NCBI GenBank assembly: GCA_020635875.1
Contig: JACJYY010000004.1
Coordinates: 124,001-188,000 of the forward strand
Origin: Flavobacteriales bacterium
GTDB lineage: Bacteria > Bacteroidota > Bacteroidia > Flavobacteriales > Flavobacteriaceae
Reading direction: 5' to 3'
DNA length: 64,000 nt
The notes under the pieces: model-generated
Told to the model about the DNA's origin: nothing
Databases searched by the model: none
What the model saw: the letters and a program-made list of their open reading frames with translations, nothing else
Translations under genes and position numbers: made by a program
Part shown: positions 8,008 to 17,521 of the stretch, piece by piece
How positions within the stretch are numbered: the stretch's first letter is position 1
Layout: every line of letters begins with the position of its first letter

Positions 8008-9534
8008 ATGCTGCAAACCTCAACAGAAACTGTCCAAGAAAAGAAAGAATTATACAAATACCAGATTGGAGACTTGGATAAGATTTTCGAAAGATTGGAT
8101 AAACATCAAACAGATTACAACTTACTGTATCAGTTGCCTACTGGCGGAGGTAAGACGGTAATTTTTTCAGAAATTGTACGTCGTTATGTTGAGTCTCTTG
8201 ATAAAAAGGTGGTAGTGTTGACACACCGTATAGAGTTGTGCAAGCAAACGTCTAAAATGTTGGATGGATTTGGAGTCAGAAACAAAATCATCAACAGTAA
8301 AATTAAAGATTTACCAGATCAAGATGACTATGATTGTTTTGTAGCCATGGTAGAAACGCTAAAAAATCGTTTAGAAGACGGAAAACTAGAAATCGACAAT
8401 GTGGGTCTGGTTATTATTGATGAGGCTCATTACAATTCATTCAGAAAGCTGTTTGGTTCTTTTCAAGGTTGTTTCATACTGGGAGTAACGGCTACTCCTT
8501 TAAGTTCCAATGCTAAGCTTCCTATGAAGAATGTGTATGACGAGCTTATTGTTGGAAACACAATACAGTCTCTAATCGAACATGGCTTTTTGGCGAAAGC
8601 CAACATGCACTCTTACAACGTAGGATTAAGGAGTTTAAAGATTGGCGCAAACGGGGATTACACGATCAAATCCTCTGATGAGTTATACTCTAACTTAGAG
8701 ATGTTGGACAAGTTGAAATTTTCGTATGAGGAACATGCTAAAGGAAAAAAGACACTAATCTTTAATAATGGTATAAAGACTTCCTTACAGGTTTATAAAG
8801 TATTCGCGCAAGCAGGCTATCCTATTAAACATCTAGATAATTCATTTGGTAGTCAAGAAAGAAAGGAAATATTAGACTGGTTTAAACATACTCCTGATGC
8901 GATTTTGACCTCGGTAAGTTTATTGACTACAGGATTTGATGAACCTACGGTTGAAGCTATTATTTTGAATAGAGCTACTAAATCCTTGACGTTATATTTT
9001 CAAATGATTGGAAGAGGGTCACGTGTTTTGCCACACAAAAAGACGTTTGAGGTAATTGATCTAGGAAATAATGCGGCTCGATTTGGTTACTGGGATGAGC
9101 CGGTGAATTGGCAATTGGTTTTTAAATCACCAGATTTTTATTTAGAATCCATACGCTCAGATGATGAAATAGAAAACAACTTTAGGTACGAATTGCCTGT
9201 AGAAACTAAACGCAGATTCAATAAAAGTTTAAATCTTTCTTTTGATGTAGAAGAGGTATATAAGGATGTGATTGCCAAAGGTCTTAAGACAAAAACGGTT
9301 CTTGATTTATCCATTGAACAACACGCCAAGAATTGTGTGGAGAGTGCAGATTCTGCTTTTGAAGCAAAACAATTAGCAAAGGAATTAAGGGAGGAAATAT
9401 TGTATCGCATACAGAGATATACTTATTGTTTAGCCAATTGTACTAAAAACTACAAAGATTGGTTAGAGGAAGATTATAGAATGAAACTGAATACCACAAT
9501 CACAAAGTTATTTGCTCAAAAACCAACTCATTAG
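8008..9534 (+). CDS. SF2 DEAD/DEAH-box helicase
   Basis: 508-residue superfamily-2 ATPase. Walker A PTGGGKT at 44-50, motif Ia LTHRIELCKQ at 71-80, Walker B DEAH at 138-141, motif III TATP at about 162-165, motif V TTGFDEP and motif VI QMIGRGSR. It has the two RecA-like domains plus a C-terminal extension of about 130 residues of unknown role. It looks like the type-III-restriction/UvrB-like helicase group found as a stand-alone housekeeping gene in Flavobacteria. Substrate and pathway are not known. The next gene starts three bases later. Confidence 0.9.
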   Translation: MLQTSTETVQEKKELYKYQIGDLDKIFERLDKHQTDYNLLYQLPTGGGKTVIFSEIVRRYVESLDKKVVVLTHRIELCKQTSKMLDGFGVRNKIINSKIKDLPDQDDYDCFVAMVETLKNRLEDGKLEIDNVGLVIIDEAHYNSFRKLFGSFQGCFILGVTATPLSSNAKLPMKNVYDELIVGNTIQSLIEHGFLAKANMHSYNVGLRSLKIGANGDYTIKSSDELYSNLEMLDKLKFSYEEHAKGKKTLIFNNGIKTSLQVYKVFAQAGYPIKHLDNSFGSQERKEILDWFKHTPDAILTSVSLLTTGFDEPTVEAIILNRATKSLTLYFQMIGRGSRVLPHKKTFEVIDLGNNAARFGYWDEPVNWQLVFKSPDFYLESIRSDDEIENNFRYELPVETKRRFNKSLNLSFDVEEVYKDVIAKGLKTKTVLDLSIEQHAKNCVESADSAFEAKQLAKELREEILYRIQRYTYCLANCTKNYKDWLEEDYRMKLNTTITKLFAQKPTH

Positions 9535-9537
9535 ATT

Positions 9538-10887
9538 ATGTTTACCTCGGTTAATCCCTTTACCAATCAGATAGTCGGTAACTATGCAAAACATACTGAT
9601 TATGAGGTTAAGGGAATAATAGAAGAGTCGGCTAAAAGGCAAAATCAATGGAAGAATAGTACTCTTAACGACCGATTAGATCGTATAAAAAAAATTGCAG
9701 TTGTACTGTTGGATTTCAAAGAGGAATTGGCTTTACTCGTTACGGAGGAAATGGGAAAGACCATTACAGAGGCTCATCAAGAGATTGATAAGTGTATTAC
9801 CTTGTGTGATTACTATATTGAAAATAGTCAAGATTTTTTACAGCCTAAATCCATTGCAACCGAGGCGACATACAGTGGTGTCGAATATCATCCTTTAGGA
9901 ATAGTTTTTGGGATAATGCCTTGGAATTTTCCTGTTTGGCAAGTGTTTCGATTTGCTATACCTGCGTTAGTAGCGGGTAATACGGTAGTACTAAAACATG
10001 CCCCTAATGTTATTGGGACAGCACAATTGATAGAACGTATTTTTGAGAAAGCATTACCGGAAAACACTTTTCGATTACTAAAAATTACTCATGATCAGGT
10101 AGAATTAGTTATTGGTCACGATGCTGTACAATTTGTTTCCTTTACAGGTAGTGAAGCAGGTGGAAGTATAGTAGCTCAGTTGGCTGCTAAGTATATTAAA
10201 CGTTCAGTGTTAGAGCTAGGAGGGAGTAATGCATTTGTGATATTAGATGATGCCAACATAGAAAAGGCGGCGGTAGAGGGTGCAAAATCAAGATTACTCA
10301 ACACGGGGCAAAGTTGCATTGCGGCTAAACGTTTTATTGTGCAGACCGATGTTGCGAAACAATTTCAAGAGCGTTTAGTGGAGGAATTTGTGAAGTACGA
10401 GGTAAGTAATCCTAAAGATTTAAATACAAAACTTGGAGTCATTGCGAGAGCAGATTTATCGGATAAATTAGAAGCTCAAATCAAAACGGCTATCAGTGAA
10501 GGAGCTCAGTTAGTTGTTGGAGGAGAAAGAAATAATAATGCATTTTTACCTACTATTTTGTCTAGTATCACTCGCGAAATGCGGATCAGTCAAGAGGAAA
10601 TTTTTGGACCTGTTGTATTGCTGTATGTAGTTGATAGTGACCAAGAGGCTGTTTCTTTAGTGAATAATACAAGGTTTGGATTAGGTGTAAGTGTTTATAC
10701 TGCTAATCGAGATAGGGCAAACTATTTTATCAAAGAGGCAAGAGATGGGGCTGTCTTTGTAAATTCGATGGTGTTTTCGGATCCTAGATTACCTTTTGGA
10801 GGAACTAAAAAATCGGGCTATGGTCGAGAATTGGCAGAGCTAGGCTTGAAAGAGTTCGTGAATGTGAAAACGGTCTTTTGGAAGTAG
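9538..10887 (+). CDS. NAD(P)-dependent succinate-semialdehyde dehydrogenase family protein
   Basis: 449-residue aldehyde dehydrogenase fold. Catalytic Cys260 in NTGQSCIAAKR, general base Glu226 in LELGGSNAF, cofactor motif FTGSEAGG at 202-209, and the N-terminal MPWNFPVWQ stretch. The short length and the EMGKTITEAHQE and FVNSMVFSDPRLPFGG features fit the Sad/GabD-type branch oxidising succinate semialdehyde to succinate; the substrate is inferred from family. It starts three bases after the helicase stop, and its last codons form the left arm of a terminator hairpin. Confidence 0.88.
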   Translation: MFTSVNPFTNQIVGNYAKHTDYEVKGIIEESAKRQNQWKNSTLNDRLDRIKKIAVVLLDFKEELALLVTEEMGKTITEAHQEIDKCITLCDYYIENSQDFLQPKSIATEATYSGVEYHPLGIVFGIMPWNFPVWQVFRFAIPALVAGNTVVLKHAPNVIGTAQLIERIFEKALPENTFRLLKITHDQVELVIGHDAVQFVSFTGSEAGGSIVAQLAAKYIKRSVLELGGSNAFVILDDANIEKAAVEGAKSRLLNTGQSCIAAKRFIVQTDVAKQFQERLVEEFVKYEVSNPKDLNTKLGVIARADLSDKLEAQIKTAISEGAQLVVGGERNNNAFLPTILSSITREMRISQEEIFGPVVLLYVVDSDQEAVSLVNNTRFGLGVSVYTANRDRANYFIKEARDGAVFVNSMVFSDPRLPFGGTKKSGYGRELAELGLKEFVNVKTVFWK

Positions 10888-10905
10888 TTCCCGAAAGACC
10901 GTTTT
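10867..10905 (+). terminator. Terminator hairpin overlapping the end of the dehydrogenase gene
   Basis: AAAACGGTCTTT (10867-10878) pairs with AAAGACCGTTTT (10894-10905). The left arm encodes the last residues of the dehydrogenase and the stop codon lies in the loop. Confidence 0.7.
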
Positions 10906-10934
10906 GCATATAGTAATACCTATGATTATTGTAT

Positions 10935-12626
10935 TTATCGAATCAACTTCTTGTATTTGATTCGAGTAGGAGTGATGTCTTTACCTAGGCGTTTCTTTTT
11001 GTTTTCTTCATAATCCGAGAAACTTCCCTCAAAGAAATACACTTGAGAGTCCCCTTCAAAAGCGAGGATATGCGTACAAATACGATCCAAGAACCAGCGA
11101 TCGTGAGAGATTATTACAGCACAACCAGCAAAGTTTTCAAGACCTTCTTCCAGCGCTCGCAGGGTATTGATGTCCAAATCATTGGTAGGCTCATCTAACA
11201 GCAATACGTTTCCTTCTTCACGTAGGGTCATGGCTAGATGTAATCGGTTTCGTTCTCCTCCTGATAATGTAGAAACTTTTTTGTTTTGATCGCTTCCGCC
11301 AAAGTTAAAACGAGAAAGATAAGCTCTTGAATTGACTTGACGACCTCCCATCATAATCAACTCTTGTCCATCACAGAAGTTTTCCCAAATACTTTTTTCA
11401 GGATTGATATCTTGATGAGACTGATCTACGTAGGCAATCTTGGCAGTTTCACCAATAGTAAAACTTCCTGAATCGGGTTGTTGTTCACCCATAATCATCC
11501 TAAATATGGTAGACTTACCCGCACCATTTGGTCCAATAATGCCAACAATACCCGCTTGTGGTAATGTAAAGTTTAAATTTTCGTAAAGCAATTTATCACC
11601 AAATGCCTTTGATACATTTTTTGCTTCAAGAACATTTGTTCCTAAACGTGGCCCATTAGGAATGTATATTTCTAACTTTTCGTCTAATTGTTTTTGGTCT
11701 TCGTTCAAGAGTTTGTCATAATTCTGTAAACGGGCTTTTTGTTTGGTTTGACGTCCTTTTGCACCTTGACGCACCCATTCTAACTCTCGTTCAAGTGTTT
11801 TTCTACGCTTTGAAGCTACCTTTTCTTCTTGTTCCATACGTTTAGATTTTTGATCCAACCAAGAAGAATAATTGCCTTTCCACGGAATACCTTCTCCACG
11901 ATCCAATTCTAAAATCCAACCGGCTACGTTATCTAAGAAATACCTATCGTGAGTAACGGCAATGACTGTACCGCTATACTGTTGAAGATGTTGCTCTAAC
12001 CACAATACGGATTCAGCATCTAAGTGGTTGGTAGGCTCATCTAGGAGTAACACATCAGGTTGTTGTAACAATAATCTACAAAGGGCAACACGACGTCTTT
12101 CTCCTCCTGATAAAACTTTTATCGGAGTGTCTCCATCTGGAGTTCTAAGAGCGTCCATGGCTATTTCTAACTTTGTGTCGATTTCCCAAGCACCGCAAGC
12201 ATCAATTTTATCTTGTAGTTCGGCTTGTTGATCCATTAGTTTCTGCATTTTATCAGCATCTTCATAAACTTCTGGCAAACCAAACATGTCATTAATTTCA
12301 TTAAATCGATCCAGTAGTGCTGTGATTTCAGCAACCCCTTCTTTGACGATTTCTACAACTGTTTTTTCTTCATCTAATTGAGGTTCTTGTTCTAAATAAC
12401 CAACAGTGTATCCTGGGGCAAAAACAAGATCTCCCTGAAAGTTTTTGTCAACTCCAGCAATTATTTTTAACAAAGAGGATTTACCTGAACCATTAAGACC
12501 TAAAATCCCAATCTTAGCTCCATAAAAGAAGCTTAGGTATATGTCTTTTAAAACCTGTTTATTGGTGCTAGAGTAAGTCTTACTTACCTTAGACATAGAA
12601 AATATTACTTTCTTATCGTCCGACAT
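10935..12626 (-). CDS. ettA: Energy-dependent translational throttle protein EttA (ABC-F)
   Basis: ABC-F ATPase that binds the ribosomal E site and gates entry into elongation by energy level. Two ABC domains: first Walker A GLNGSGKSS with signature LSGGERRRVAL; second Walker A GPNGAGKST with LSGGERNRLHL. Between them lies the long charged helical arm (YSSWLDQKSKRMEQEEKVAS). The 563 residues from MSDDKKVIFSMSKV match EttA; a longer frame from 12728 adds 34 residues unlike the family and running into the upstream gene gap, so ATG 12626 is preferred. A small membrane protein gene lies 22 bases upstream. Confidence 0.95.
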   Translation of the reverse strand: MSDDKKVIFSMSKVSKTYSSTNKQVLKDIYLSFFYGAKIGILGLNGSGKSSLLKIIAGVDKNFQGDLVFAPGYTVGYLEQEPQLDEEKTVVEIVKEGVAEITALLDRFNEINDMFGLPEVYEDADKMQKLMDQQAELQDKIDACGAWEIDTKLEIAMDALRTPDGDTPIKVLSGGERRRVALCRLLLQQPDVLLLDEPTNHLDAESVLWLEQHLQQYSGTVIAVTHDRYFLDNVAGWILELDRGEGIPWKGNYSSWLDQKSKRMEQEEKVASKRRKTLERELEWVRQGAKGRQTKQKARLQNYDKLLNEDQKQLDEKLEIYIPNGPRLGTNVLEAKNVSKAFGDKLLYENLNFTLPQAGIVGIIGPNGAGKSTIFRMIMGEQQPDSGSFTIGETAKIAYVDQSHQDINPEKSIWENFCDGQELIMMGGRQVNSRAYLSRFNFGGSDQNKKVSTLSGGERNRLHLAMTLREEGNVLLLDEPTNDLDINTLRALEEGLENFAGCAVIISHDRWFLDRICTHILAFEGDSQVYFFEGSFSDYEENKKKRLGKDITPTRIKYKKLIR

Positions 12627-12648
12627 AAATAAAAAAATATAAAGTGAA

Positions 12649-12864
12649 TTATTTGAAAGAAGAGAAGTTGTATGCAGTGAGATACCTTTTGTAGATGTAT
12701 TGTAAAGAGTCATTTTGCTCAACATCACCTAAGTATACAGCACCTAGATACAACAATAAAACCCCAAATAACATTAGAATGAAAAAGAACTTTCCAAATC
12801 TGTTGGTGCTTGTTTTTTCTTGAATGTACGGGTTTACTATGTCTCTAGAATAATAACCGTTCAT
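12649..12864 (-). CDS. Small single-pass membrane protein, hypothetical
   Basis: 71 residues: a polar N-terminus (MNGYYSRDIVNPYIQEKTST), a single hydrophobic helix FGKFFFILMLFGVLLLYLGAV, then a short polar tail. It sits on the same strand just upstream of ettA and is probably co-transcribed. No family is recognised and the function is unknown. Confidence 0.65.
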   Translation of the reverse strand: MNGYYSRDIVNPYIQEKTSTNRFGKFFFILMLFGVLLLYLGAVYLGDVEQNDSLQYIYKRYLTAYNFSSFK

Positions 12865-12964
12865 GATAATTATCTCAGTGGTTAATAAGGTGATTTATTT
12901 GAGTGCAAATATCGTTAATTTAATTTTAAATTATTGTCAAATTTGTGATTTTTTAACAGTTTTT

Positions 12965-13969
12965 TTAAAAAACAGTAATCAATAGGTCTTTTAATAAATC
13001 TTGATGAGATAGATTGTGTGCATTTACTCCTTTACTATGGAGATCAGTTGCTCTTAGTTGGGTAATAATTTGACTAACCTTTTTTAACGGGTAGTTTTGA
13101 GCGGCTATTTCATACTCTTTTATAAAGTATGCATTCCCTACTTTTAGTTGTTTCATGACATTGGATGTGGATTTATCACTAAGTCCATGATATTGCATGA
13201 TTTGTATAAAAAAATTAAATAGTAGACCGACGGTAACAACAACAGGATGTTCTTTGGGATTAGCAGCAAAATAATTTATAATAAGTGCTGCTTTGGCTTT
13301 GTTTTTTTCGCCGATTGCTTTTCGTAATTCAAAGTTGTTGAAATCTTTACTGATGCCAATGTTCTTTTCTATGTCTAACGGGGTAATTGTGACTCCTTTT
13401 GGGATAATCAATCTCAGTTTTTCTAGTTCATTATTGATTTTACCTAAATCATTTCCTAAAAACTCAACTAACATATTGCTAGCGACTGGATCGATTTTGT
13501 ATCCTTTTCCGGCAAGGACTTTTTTAATCCAATCTCCCACTTGATATTCTTTGATTTTTTGACTTTCAAAAAAAACGCCTTGTTTCTGGATACTTTTATA
13601 TAGACTTTTTCTTTTATCTAATTTTTTATACTTGTAACAAATCACTAATACCGTAGTAGGTTGAATATTTTTAACATAAGAATCTAAATTTTCAATGGTG
13701 CGTGATAAATCCTGAGCTTCTTTGATAATGATAACTTGACGTTCAGCCATCATTGGGAAACGCTTGGCATGTGAAACGATTTCTTCAATACTTACATCAC
13801 GTCCATACAATACCATTTGATTAAAACCCCGTTCTTCTTCTGTCAAGATATTGTGCTGCATAAATTCAGCTAGTTTGTCCACATAATAAGGTTCGTCTCC
13901 AGTCAAAAAATAAATAGGAGCAATTTTTTTGTCTTTAATGTCTTGTACAATTTGTGATACGGCTTCCAC
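12965..13969 (-). CDS. holA: DNA polymerase III subunit delta
   Basis: 334 residues, typical HolA length. It begins VSQIVQDIKDKKIAPIYFLT with the GDEPYYVDKL segment characteristic of the delta clamp-loader subunit, then the AAA+-like core (PMMAERQVIIIKEAQDL) and the C-terminal collar domain (FELRKAIGEKNKAKAALII). Delta opens the beta clamp for loading. Divergently arranged with the HsdR-N-like gene, as is common in Flavobacteria. Confidence 0.94.
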   Translation of the reverse strand: MEAVSQIVQDIKDKKIAPIYFLTGDEPYYVDKLAEFMQHNILTEEERGFNQMVLYGRDVSIEEIVSHAKRFPMMAERQVIIIKEAQDLSRTIENLDSYVKNIQPTTVLVICYKYKKLDKRKSLYKSIQKQGVFFESQKIKEYQVGDWIKKVLAGKGYKIDPVASNMLVEFLGNDLGKINNELEKLRLIIPKGVTITPLDIEKNIGISKDFNNFELRKAIGEKNKAKAALIINYFAANPKEHPVVVTVGLLFNFFIQIMQYHGLSDKSTSNVMKQLKVGNAYFIKEYEIAAQNYPLKKVSQIITQLRATDLHSKGVNAHNLSHQDLLKDLLITVF

Positions 13970-13987
13970 TTACTATGATTTTTAGAT

Positions 13988-13995
13988 TACCTTTG
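13988..13995 (+). promoter_or_regulatory. -7 promoter box overlapping the start region of the HsdR-N-like gene
   Basis: TACCTTTG matches TAnnTTTG and ends only four bases before the ATG at 14000, which would give a leaderless or nearly leaderless mRNA if used. Confidence 0.4.
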
Positions 13996-13999
13996 CTTC

Positions 14000-14452
14000 A
14001 TGCAGGTATTGAACTTTTCAACCTTTGAGTTTCGTTTCAAAAGTAGCGAAAATAAAACGCTTATTTTTGATGTTATTCGTAAAAAATATATTCTCCTTAC
14101 TCCAGAAGAATGGGTAAGGCAACATGTTGTACATTTCTTGATAAACGAGAAAGGGTATTCTCAATCATTAATAAATGTGGAGAAAAAATTAGCGGTTAAC
14201 GGTCGATTAAAAAGATATGATGTGGTTGTGTTTAATAGCGATGGGTCAGTCGAATTATTGGTCGAATGCAAGGCGCCTGTCGTACCTGTTACTCAAGATA
14301 CCTTTGATCAAATTGCCCGTTATAATATGGTTTTAAATGCTCGTTTTTTGATGGTTACCAATGGGATAGATCATTACTATTGCAGTATGGATTTTACGCA
14401 CAAGAGATACAATTTTCTTAGAGAAATTCCATCTTTTTCTAAATCAAGATAA
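14000..14452 (+). CDS. Stand-alone HsdR N-terminal (PD-(D/E)XK-like) domain protein
   Basis: 150 residues corresponding to the type I restriction enzyme R-subunit N-terminal nuclease-like domain, without helicase parts. Features are ILLTPEEWVRQHVVHFLINE, then RLKRYDVVVFNSDGSVELLV followed by ECKAPVVPV (the D...E-x-K nuclease-fold core), and TQDTFDQIARYNM. Such small proteins are widespread in Bacteroidetes beside holA; no methylase or specificity gene is here, so it is not a working restriction system. Biological role unknown. Two bases separate it from the next gene. Confidence 0.85.
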   Translation: MQVLNFSTFEFRFKSSENKTLIFDVIRKKYILLTPEEWVRQHVVHFLINEKGYSQSLINVEKKLAVNGRLKRYDVVVFNSDGSVELLVECKAPVVPVTQDTFDQIARYNMVLNARFLMVTNGIDHYYCSMDFTHKRYNFLREIPSFSKSR

Positions 14453-14454
14453 GT

Positions 14455-15453
14455 ATGCGGATAGCGGTAGTTGTTTTGAATTGGAATGGAAGGAAGTTGC
14501 TTGAGCAATTTTTGCCTTCCGTAATACGTTATTCAGTTGGAACAGAAATATATGTTGCTGATAACAACTCTCAAGATGATTCGGTTGATTATCTAAAGCA
14601 AAATTTCCCTTCGGTTCAGATTATTCAAAATACTTCAAATGGAGGTTTTGCCAAAGGGTATAATGATGCTTTAAAACACATAGAAGCGGATGTTTATGCG
14701 TTGATTAATTCTGATATTGAGGTAACAGAAAATTGGTTAGTACCCATAATAGAACATTTGGAACAGCATTCAGATACAGCTATAATTCAACCCAAAATTT
14801 TGGATTATACCCATAGACATCTATTTGAATATGCTGGTGCAGCAGGAGGTTTTATTGATACTTATGGTTATCCTTTTTGCAGAGGACGTTTGTTTGAGTT
14901 TTTGGAGGAGGATAAAGGGCAATATGATGACAATATTCCTGTTTTTTGGGCTTCGGGAGCTTGTTTTATAATTAGAAAAGAAGTCTTTGATGAGCTCCAT
15001 GGATTTGATGAAGATTTTTTTGCTCATCAAGAAGAAATTGATTTATGCTGGCGCTCTTTTAATAAAGGTTATAGGTCTTATTATATAGGAGACTCCACGG
15101 TGTATCATCTAGGAGGAGCAACACTAGAGAAAGGGAGCTATAAAAAAATCTATCTCAATTTTAGAAACAGTTTATTTATGTTGGTCAAAAACGTACCTAA
15201 AAGCAGGTTGTTTGGAATTGTTTTTATGAGAATGGTCTTGGACGGTTTGGCGGGCATTCGATTTTTGTTAAAAGGAGAAATAAAGGGTCTAGTAGCAGTA
15301 TTGCATGCTCATTTTGATTTGTATTGTAATGGGGTAAAAATGTACAAGAAGAGAGACGGCCAACAATTAAAAAACTATGCTTTGGTTCCATCCATAGTTA
15401 AAGCCTATTTTATTAAAGGTCAAAAACGATTTTCAGAACTTAAAATCAATTAA
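14455..15453 (+). CDS. Glycosyltransferase family 2
   Basis: 332 residues. GT-A fold N-terminus (MRIAVVVLNWNGRKLLEQFL), nucleotide-sugar loop ADNNSQDDS, DxD-like NSDIEV near residue 83, and the acceptor-side ED-like motif FFAHQEEIDLCWR near 193-205. The C-terminal part has amphipathic stretches suggesting membrane association, as in rhamnosyltransferase-like enzymes of envelope polysaccharide synthesis. The donor and acceptor cannot be told from sequence. It is sandwiched between the HsdR-N-like gene and a CPBP protease with nearly no gaps. Confidence 0.9.
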   Translation: MRIAVVVLNWNGRKLLEQFLPSVIRYSVGTEIYVADNNSQDDSVDYLKQNFPSVQIIQNTSNGGFAKGYNDALKHIEADVYALINSDIEVTENWLVPIIEHLEQHSDTAIIQPKILDYTHRHLFEYAGAAGGFIDTYGYPFCRGRLFEFLEEDKGQYDDNIPVFWASGACFIIRKEVFDELHGFDEDFFAHQEEIDLCWRSFNKGYRSYYIGDSTVYHLGGATLEKGSYKKIYLNFRNSLFMLVKNVPKSRLFGIVFMRMVLDGLAGIRFLLKGEIKGLVAVLHAHFDLYCNGVKMYKKRDGQQLKNYALVPSIVKAYFIKGQKRFSELKIN

Positions 15454-16386
15454 ATGTATATCGAGCAAGCCATAAAAGGAACTAATCCTTTTTACAAATA
15501 TATTTTAGGAATTTTTATTATTGCGTTAGCTTTTGGCGTAGGACAAATACCGTTGACAGTTTACGTTGGGTATTTGATTACAAATGAGGGATATCCTGCT
15601 CCGGCAAACGAATTAGAGGTTATTCAAATGATGGATTCGACATTGTTTGTTTTTTTAATGATGTTGTCTTTTGTAGTCGTTTTTGTACAATTTCCATTAT
15701 TGATTCGAGCATTACACAAAATGAAGTTTGTGGAGATGATAACTTCTCGCAAAACTATTGATTATAAAAGGTTATTATTTAGTTTTTCAATTTGGGGAGG
15801 GTTTCTTGTCGTTTCGACTCTATTGCTGTATGTTATTTTTCCAGATGATTTTGAAGTTCAATTTGATGTACAAAAGTTTCTGTTGTTAAGTGTCGTTGCT
15901 GTAGTAATGATTCCCATTCAGTCAGCTACCGAAGAGTTTATTTTTAGGGGGTATTTGATGCAGGGTTTGGGTTTATTAGTAAAGAATAGACTGTTTCCAC
16001 TAATTATGACTTCAGTGCTTTTTGGGTTGATGCACGGAATGAATCCAGAGGTAGATAAAATGGGGAGTGAAATTATGTTGTTTTATATCGGAACAGGACT
16101 TATGTTAGGTGTGGTTACACTGATGGATGAGGGTATGGAATTGGCCTTAGGTTTCCACATTGCCAATAATCTAATAACGGTATTATTAGTTACCACAGAT
16201 TGGGGTGCACTGCAAACAAATTCAGTGTTTAAGGACGTTTCGGAGCCTGATTTTTTTATCTCAATTTTATTTCCTCTAATTGTCGCATATCCCATTCTTT
16301 TAATTATTTTTGCTAGAAAGTACCAATGGTCTCATTGGACAGAAAAACTGACAGGAACTATAAAAAATGATATAGCTAATGAATAA
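15454..16386 (+). CDS. CPBP family intramembrane metalloprotease
   Basis: 310 residues, multi-pass. The Abi/CAAX-protease core is present: ATEEFIFRGYLMQ with Glu160-Glu161 and Arg165, then LFGLMHGMNPE with His, and LGFHIANN with His. These are the expected catalytic/metal residues. The N-terminal third carries extra helices. The start follows the previous stop directly, and the end overlaps menE by eight bases. Substrate unknown. Confidence 0.9.
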   Translation: MYIEQAIKGTNPFYKYILGIFIIALAFGVGQIPLTVYVGYLITNEGYPAPANELEVIQMMDSTLFVFLMMLSFVVVFVQFPLLIRALHKMKFVEMITSRKTIDYKRLLFSFSIWGGFLVVSTLLLYVIFPDDFEVQFDVQKFLLLSVVAVVMIPIQSATEEFIFRGYLMQGLGLLVKNRLFPLIMTSVLFGLMHGMNPEVDKMGSEIMLFYIGTGLMLGVVTLMDEGMELALGFHIANNLITVLLVTTDWGALQTNSVFKDVSEPDFFISILFPLIVAYPILLIIFARKYQWSHWTEKLTGTIKNDIANE

Positions 16387-17440
16387 GATAACCTATCACA
16401 ATGTTCATAATAAATTCAAACTTAACGGTTTTGAATTTAAGAAAGATGACTTACAACGTGTAGCGTATAGTTTTATTAAAGAAGGAGAGGATTTTGAAAA
16501 ATCAGTAGGAAGTTTCTTATTGGATTGGTTTGATGAAAAACCTTATTTAGAAATTGAAACTTCTGGGACAACAGGTCAACCAAAAATCATACAAGTAGAT
16601 AAACAAGCTATGGTAAGCTCTGCTTTAGCGACAGGTGATTTTTTTGGATTATCATCAGGAGATAGAGTATTACATTGTTTGCCTACTAAATACGTAGCTG
16701 GTAAGATGATGTTTGTACGTGGTTTTATATTAGGTTTAGACATGGATTTTGTTGCGCCTAGTTTAAAACCATTGGATGGAGTTGAGGGAGAATATGATTT
16801 TTGCGCCATGGTGCCTATGCAGTTGAAGTATTCGATAGATCAATTGGATCGTGTAAAAAAGGTAATCACAGGAGGAGTTAAGGTACATAAAACATTAGAA
16901 GACCTTATAAAAGATTCGGGAGTTAAGACCGAAATTTACGAGACCTACGGAATGTCTGAAACGATTACTCACGTGGCCGCCAAAAGATTAGGAGAGGAAG
17001 CATTTACATTATTACCTAATATTGAAATATCTCAAGATGACAGAGAATGTTTAGAGATTGTGGCGCCTAGTATTTCTAGCGAAAAAATTGTAACGAATGA
17101 TATCGTTAAGATATTACCAGATAATACGTTTGTATGGATTGGTCGTTATGATAACATCATAAACTCTGGTGGGATAAAAATGATACCGGAACAGTTAGAA
17201 GAAAAACTAACAGATCGTATTCCTCGTCGTTATATTATTGCTGGATTACCTGATTCATTACTGGGACATAGAGTAGTATTAGCAATTGAGGGAGAGCCTT
17301 ATGAATTAGATAAAAAAGAAGTATTCAAAGGATTCAAAAAATACGAAATACCAAAAGAGATTTTCTTTATAAGACATTTTGCTGAAACAGCAACAGGTAA
17401 GATTATTAGAAACGAGTCTTTGGAAAAATTTAGATACTAG
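16379..17440 (+). CDS. menE: o-succinylbenzoate-CoA ligase (AMP-binding enzyme)
   Basis: 353 residues, a short ANL-superfamily enzyme as usual for MenE in Flavobacteria. Phosphate-binding loop TSGTTGQPKI at 61-70, adenine motif YETYGMSET, and the hinge/C-terminal motifs WIGRYDNIINSGGIKM and the near-terminal Lys in ATGKIIRNESLEKF. Activates OSB to OSB-CoA for menaquinone; menA and menC are 11 kb upstream. A role in activating 4-coumarate for the nearby pigment cluster cannot be excluded but is less likely given size and synteny with the CPBP gene. Confidence 0.85.
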   Translation: MNKITYHNVHNKFKLNGFEFKKDDLQRVAYSFIKEGEDFEKSVGSFLLDWFDEKPYLEIETSGTTGQPKIIQVDKQAMVSSALATGDFFGLSSGDRVLHCLPTKYVAGKMMFVRGFILGLDMDFVAPSLKPLDGVEGEYDFCAMVPMQLKYSIDQLDRVKKVITGGVKVHKTLEDLIKDSGVKTEIYETYGMSETITHVAAKRLGEEAFTLLPNIEISQDDRECLEIVAPSISSEKIVTNDIVKILPDNTFVWIGRYDNIINSGGIKMIPEQLEEKLTDRIPRRYIIAGLPDSLLGHRVVLAIEGEPYELDKKEVFKGFKKYEIPKEIFFIRHFAETATGKIIRNESLEKFRY

Positions 17441-17479
17441 AGTCTAGATATTAGATTTTAGATGTGAGATTTTAGATTA

Positions 17480-17507
17480 AGGGTTAACGAAAGTTAGCCC
17501 TTTTTTT
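17480..17507 (+). terminator. Terminator after menE
   Basis: Nine-base-pair stem AGGGTTAAC/GTTAGCCCT with a GAAA tetraloop followed by seven T. Upstream at 17442-17478 is a short run of the TTAGAT-type repeat found elsewhere in the window. Confidence 0.85.
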
Positions 17508-17521
17508 GTTTGAATTTGGGT

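Noticed and set aside
14000..14452. Type I restriction system
   Set aside because: Only an isolated HsdR N-terminal domain is present; no helicase part, HsdM or HsdS nearby.
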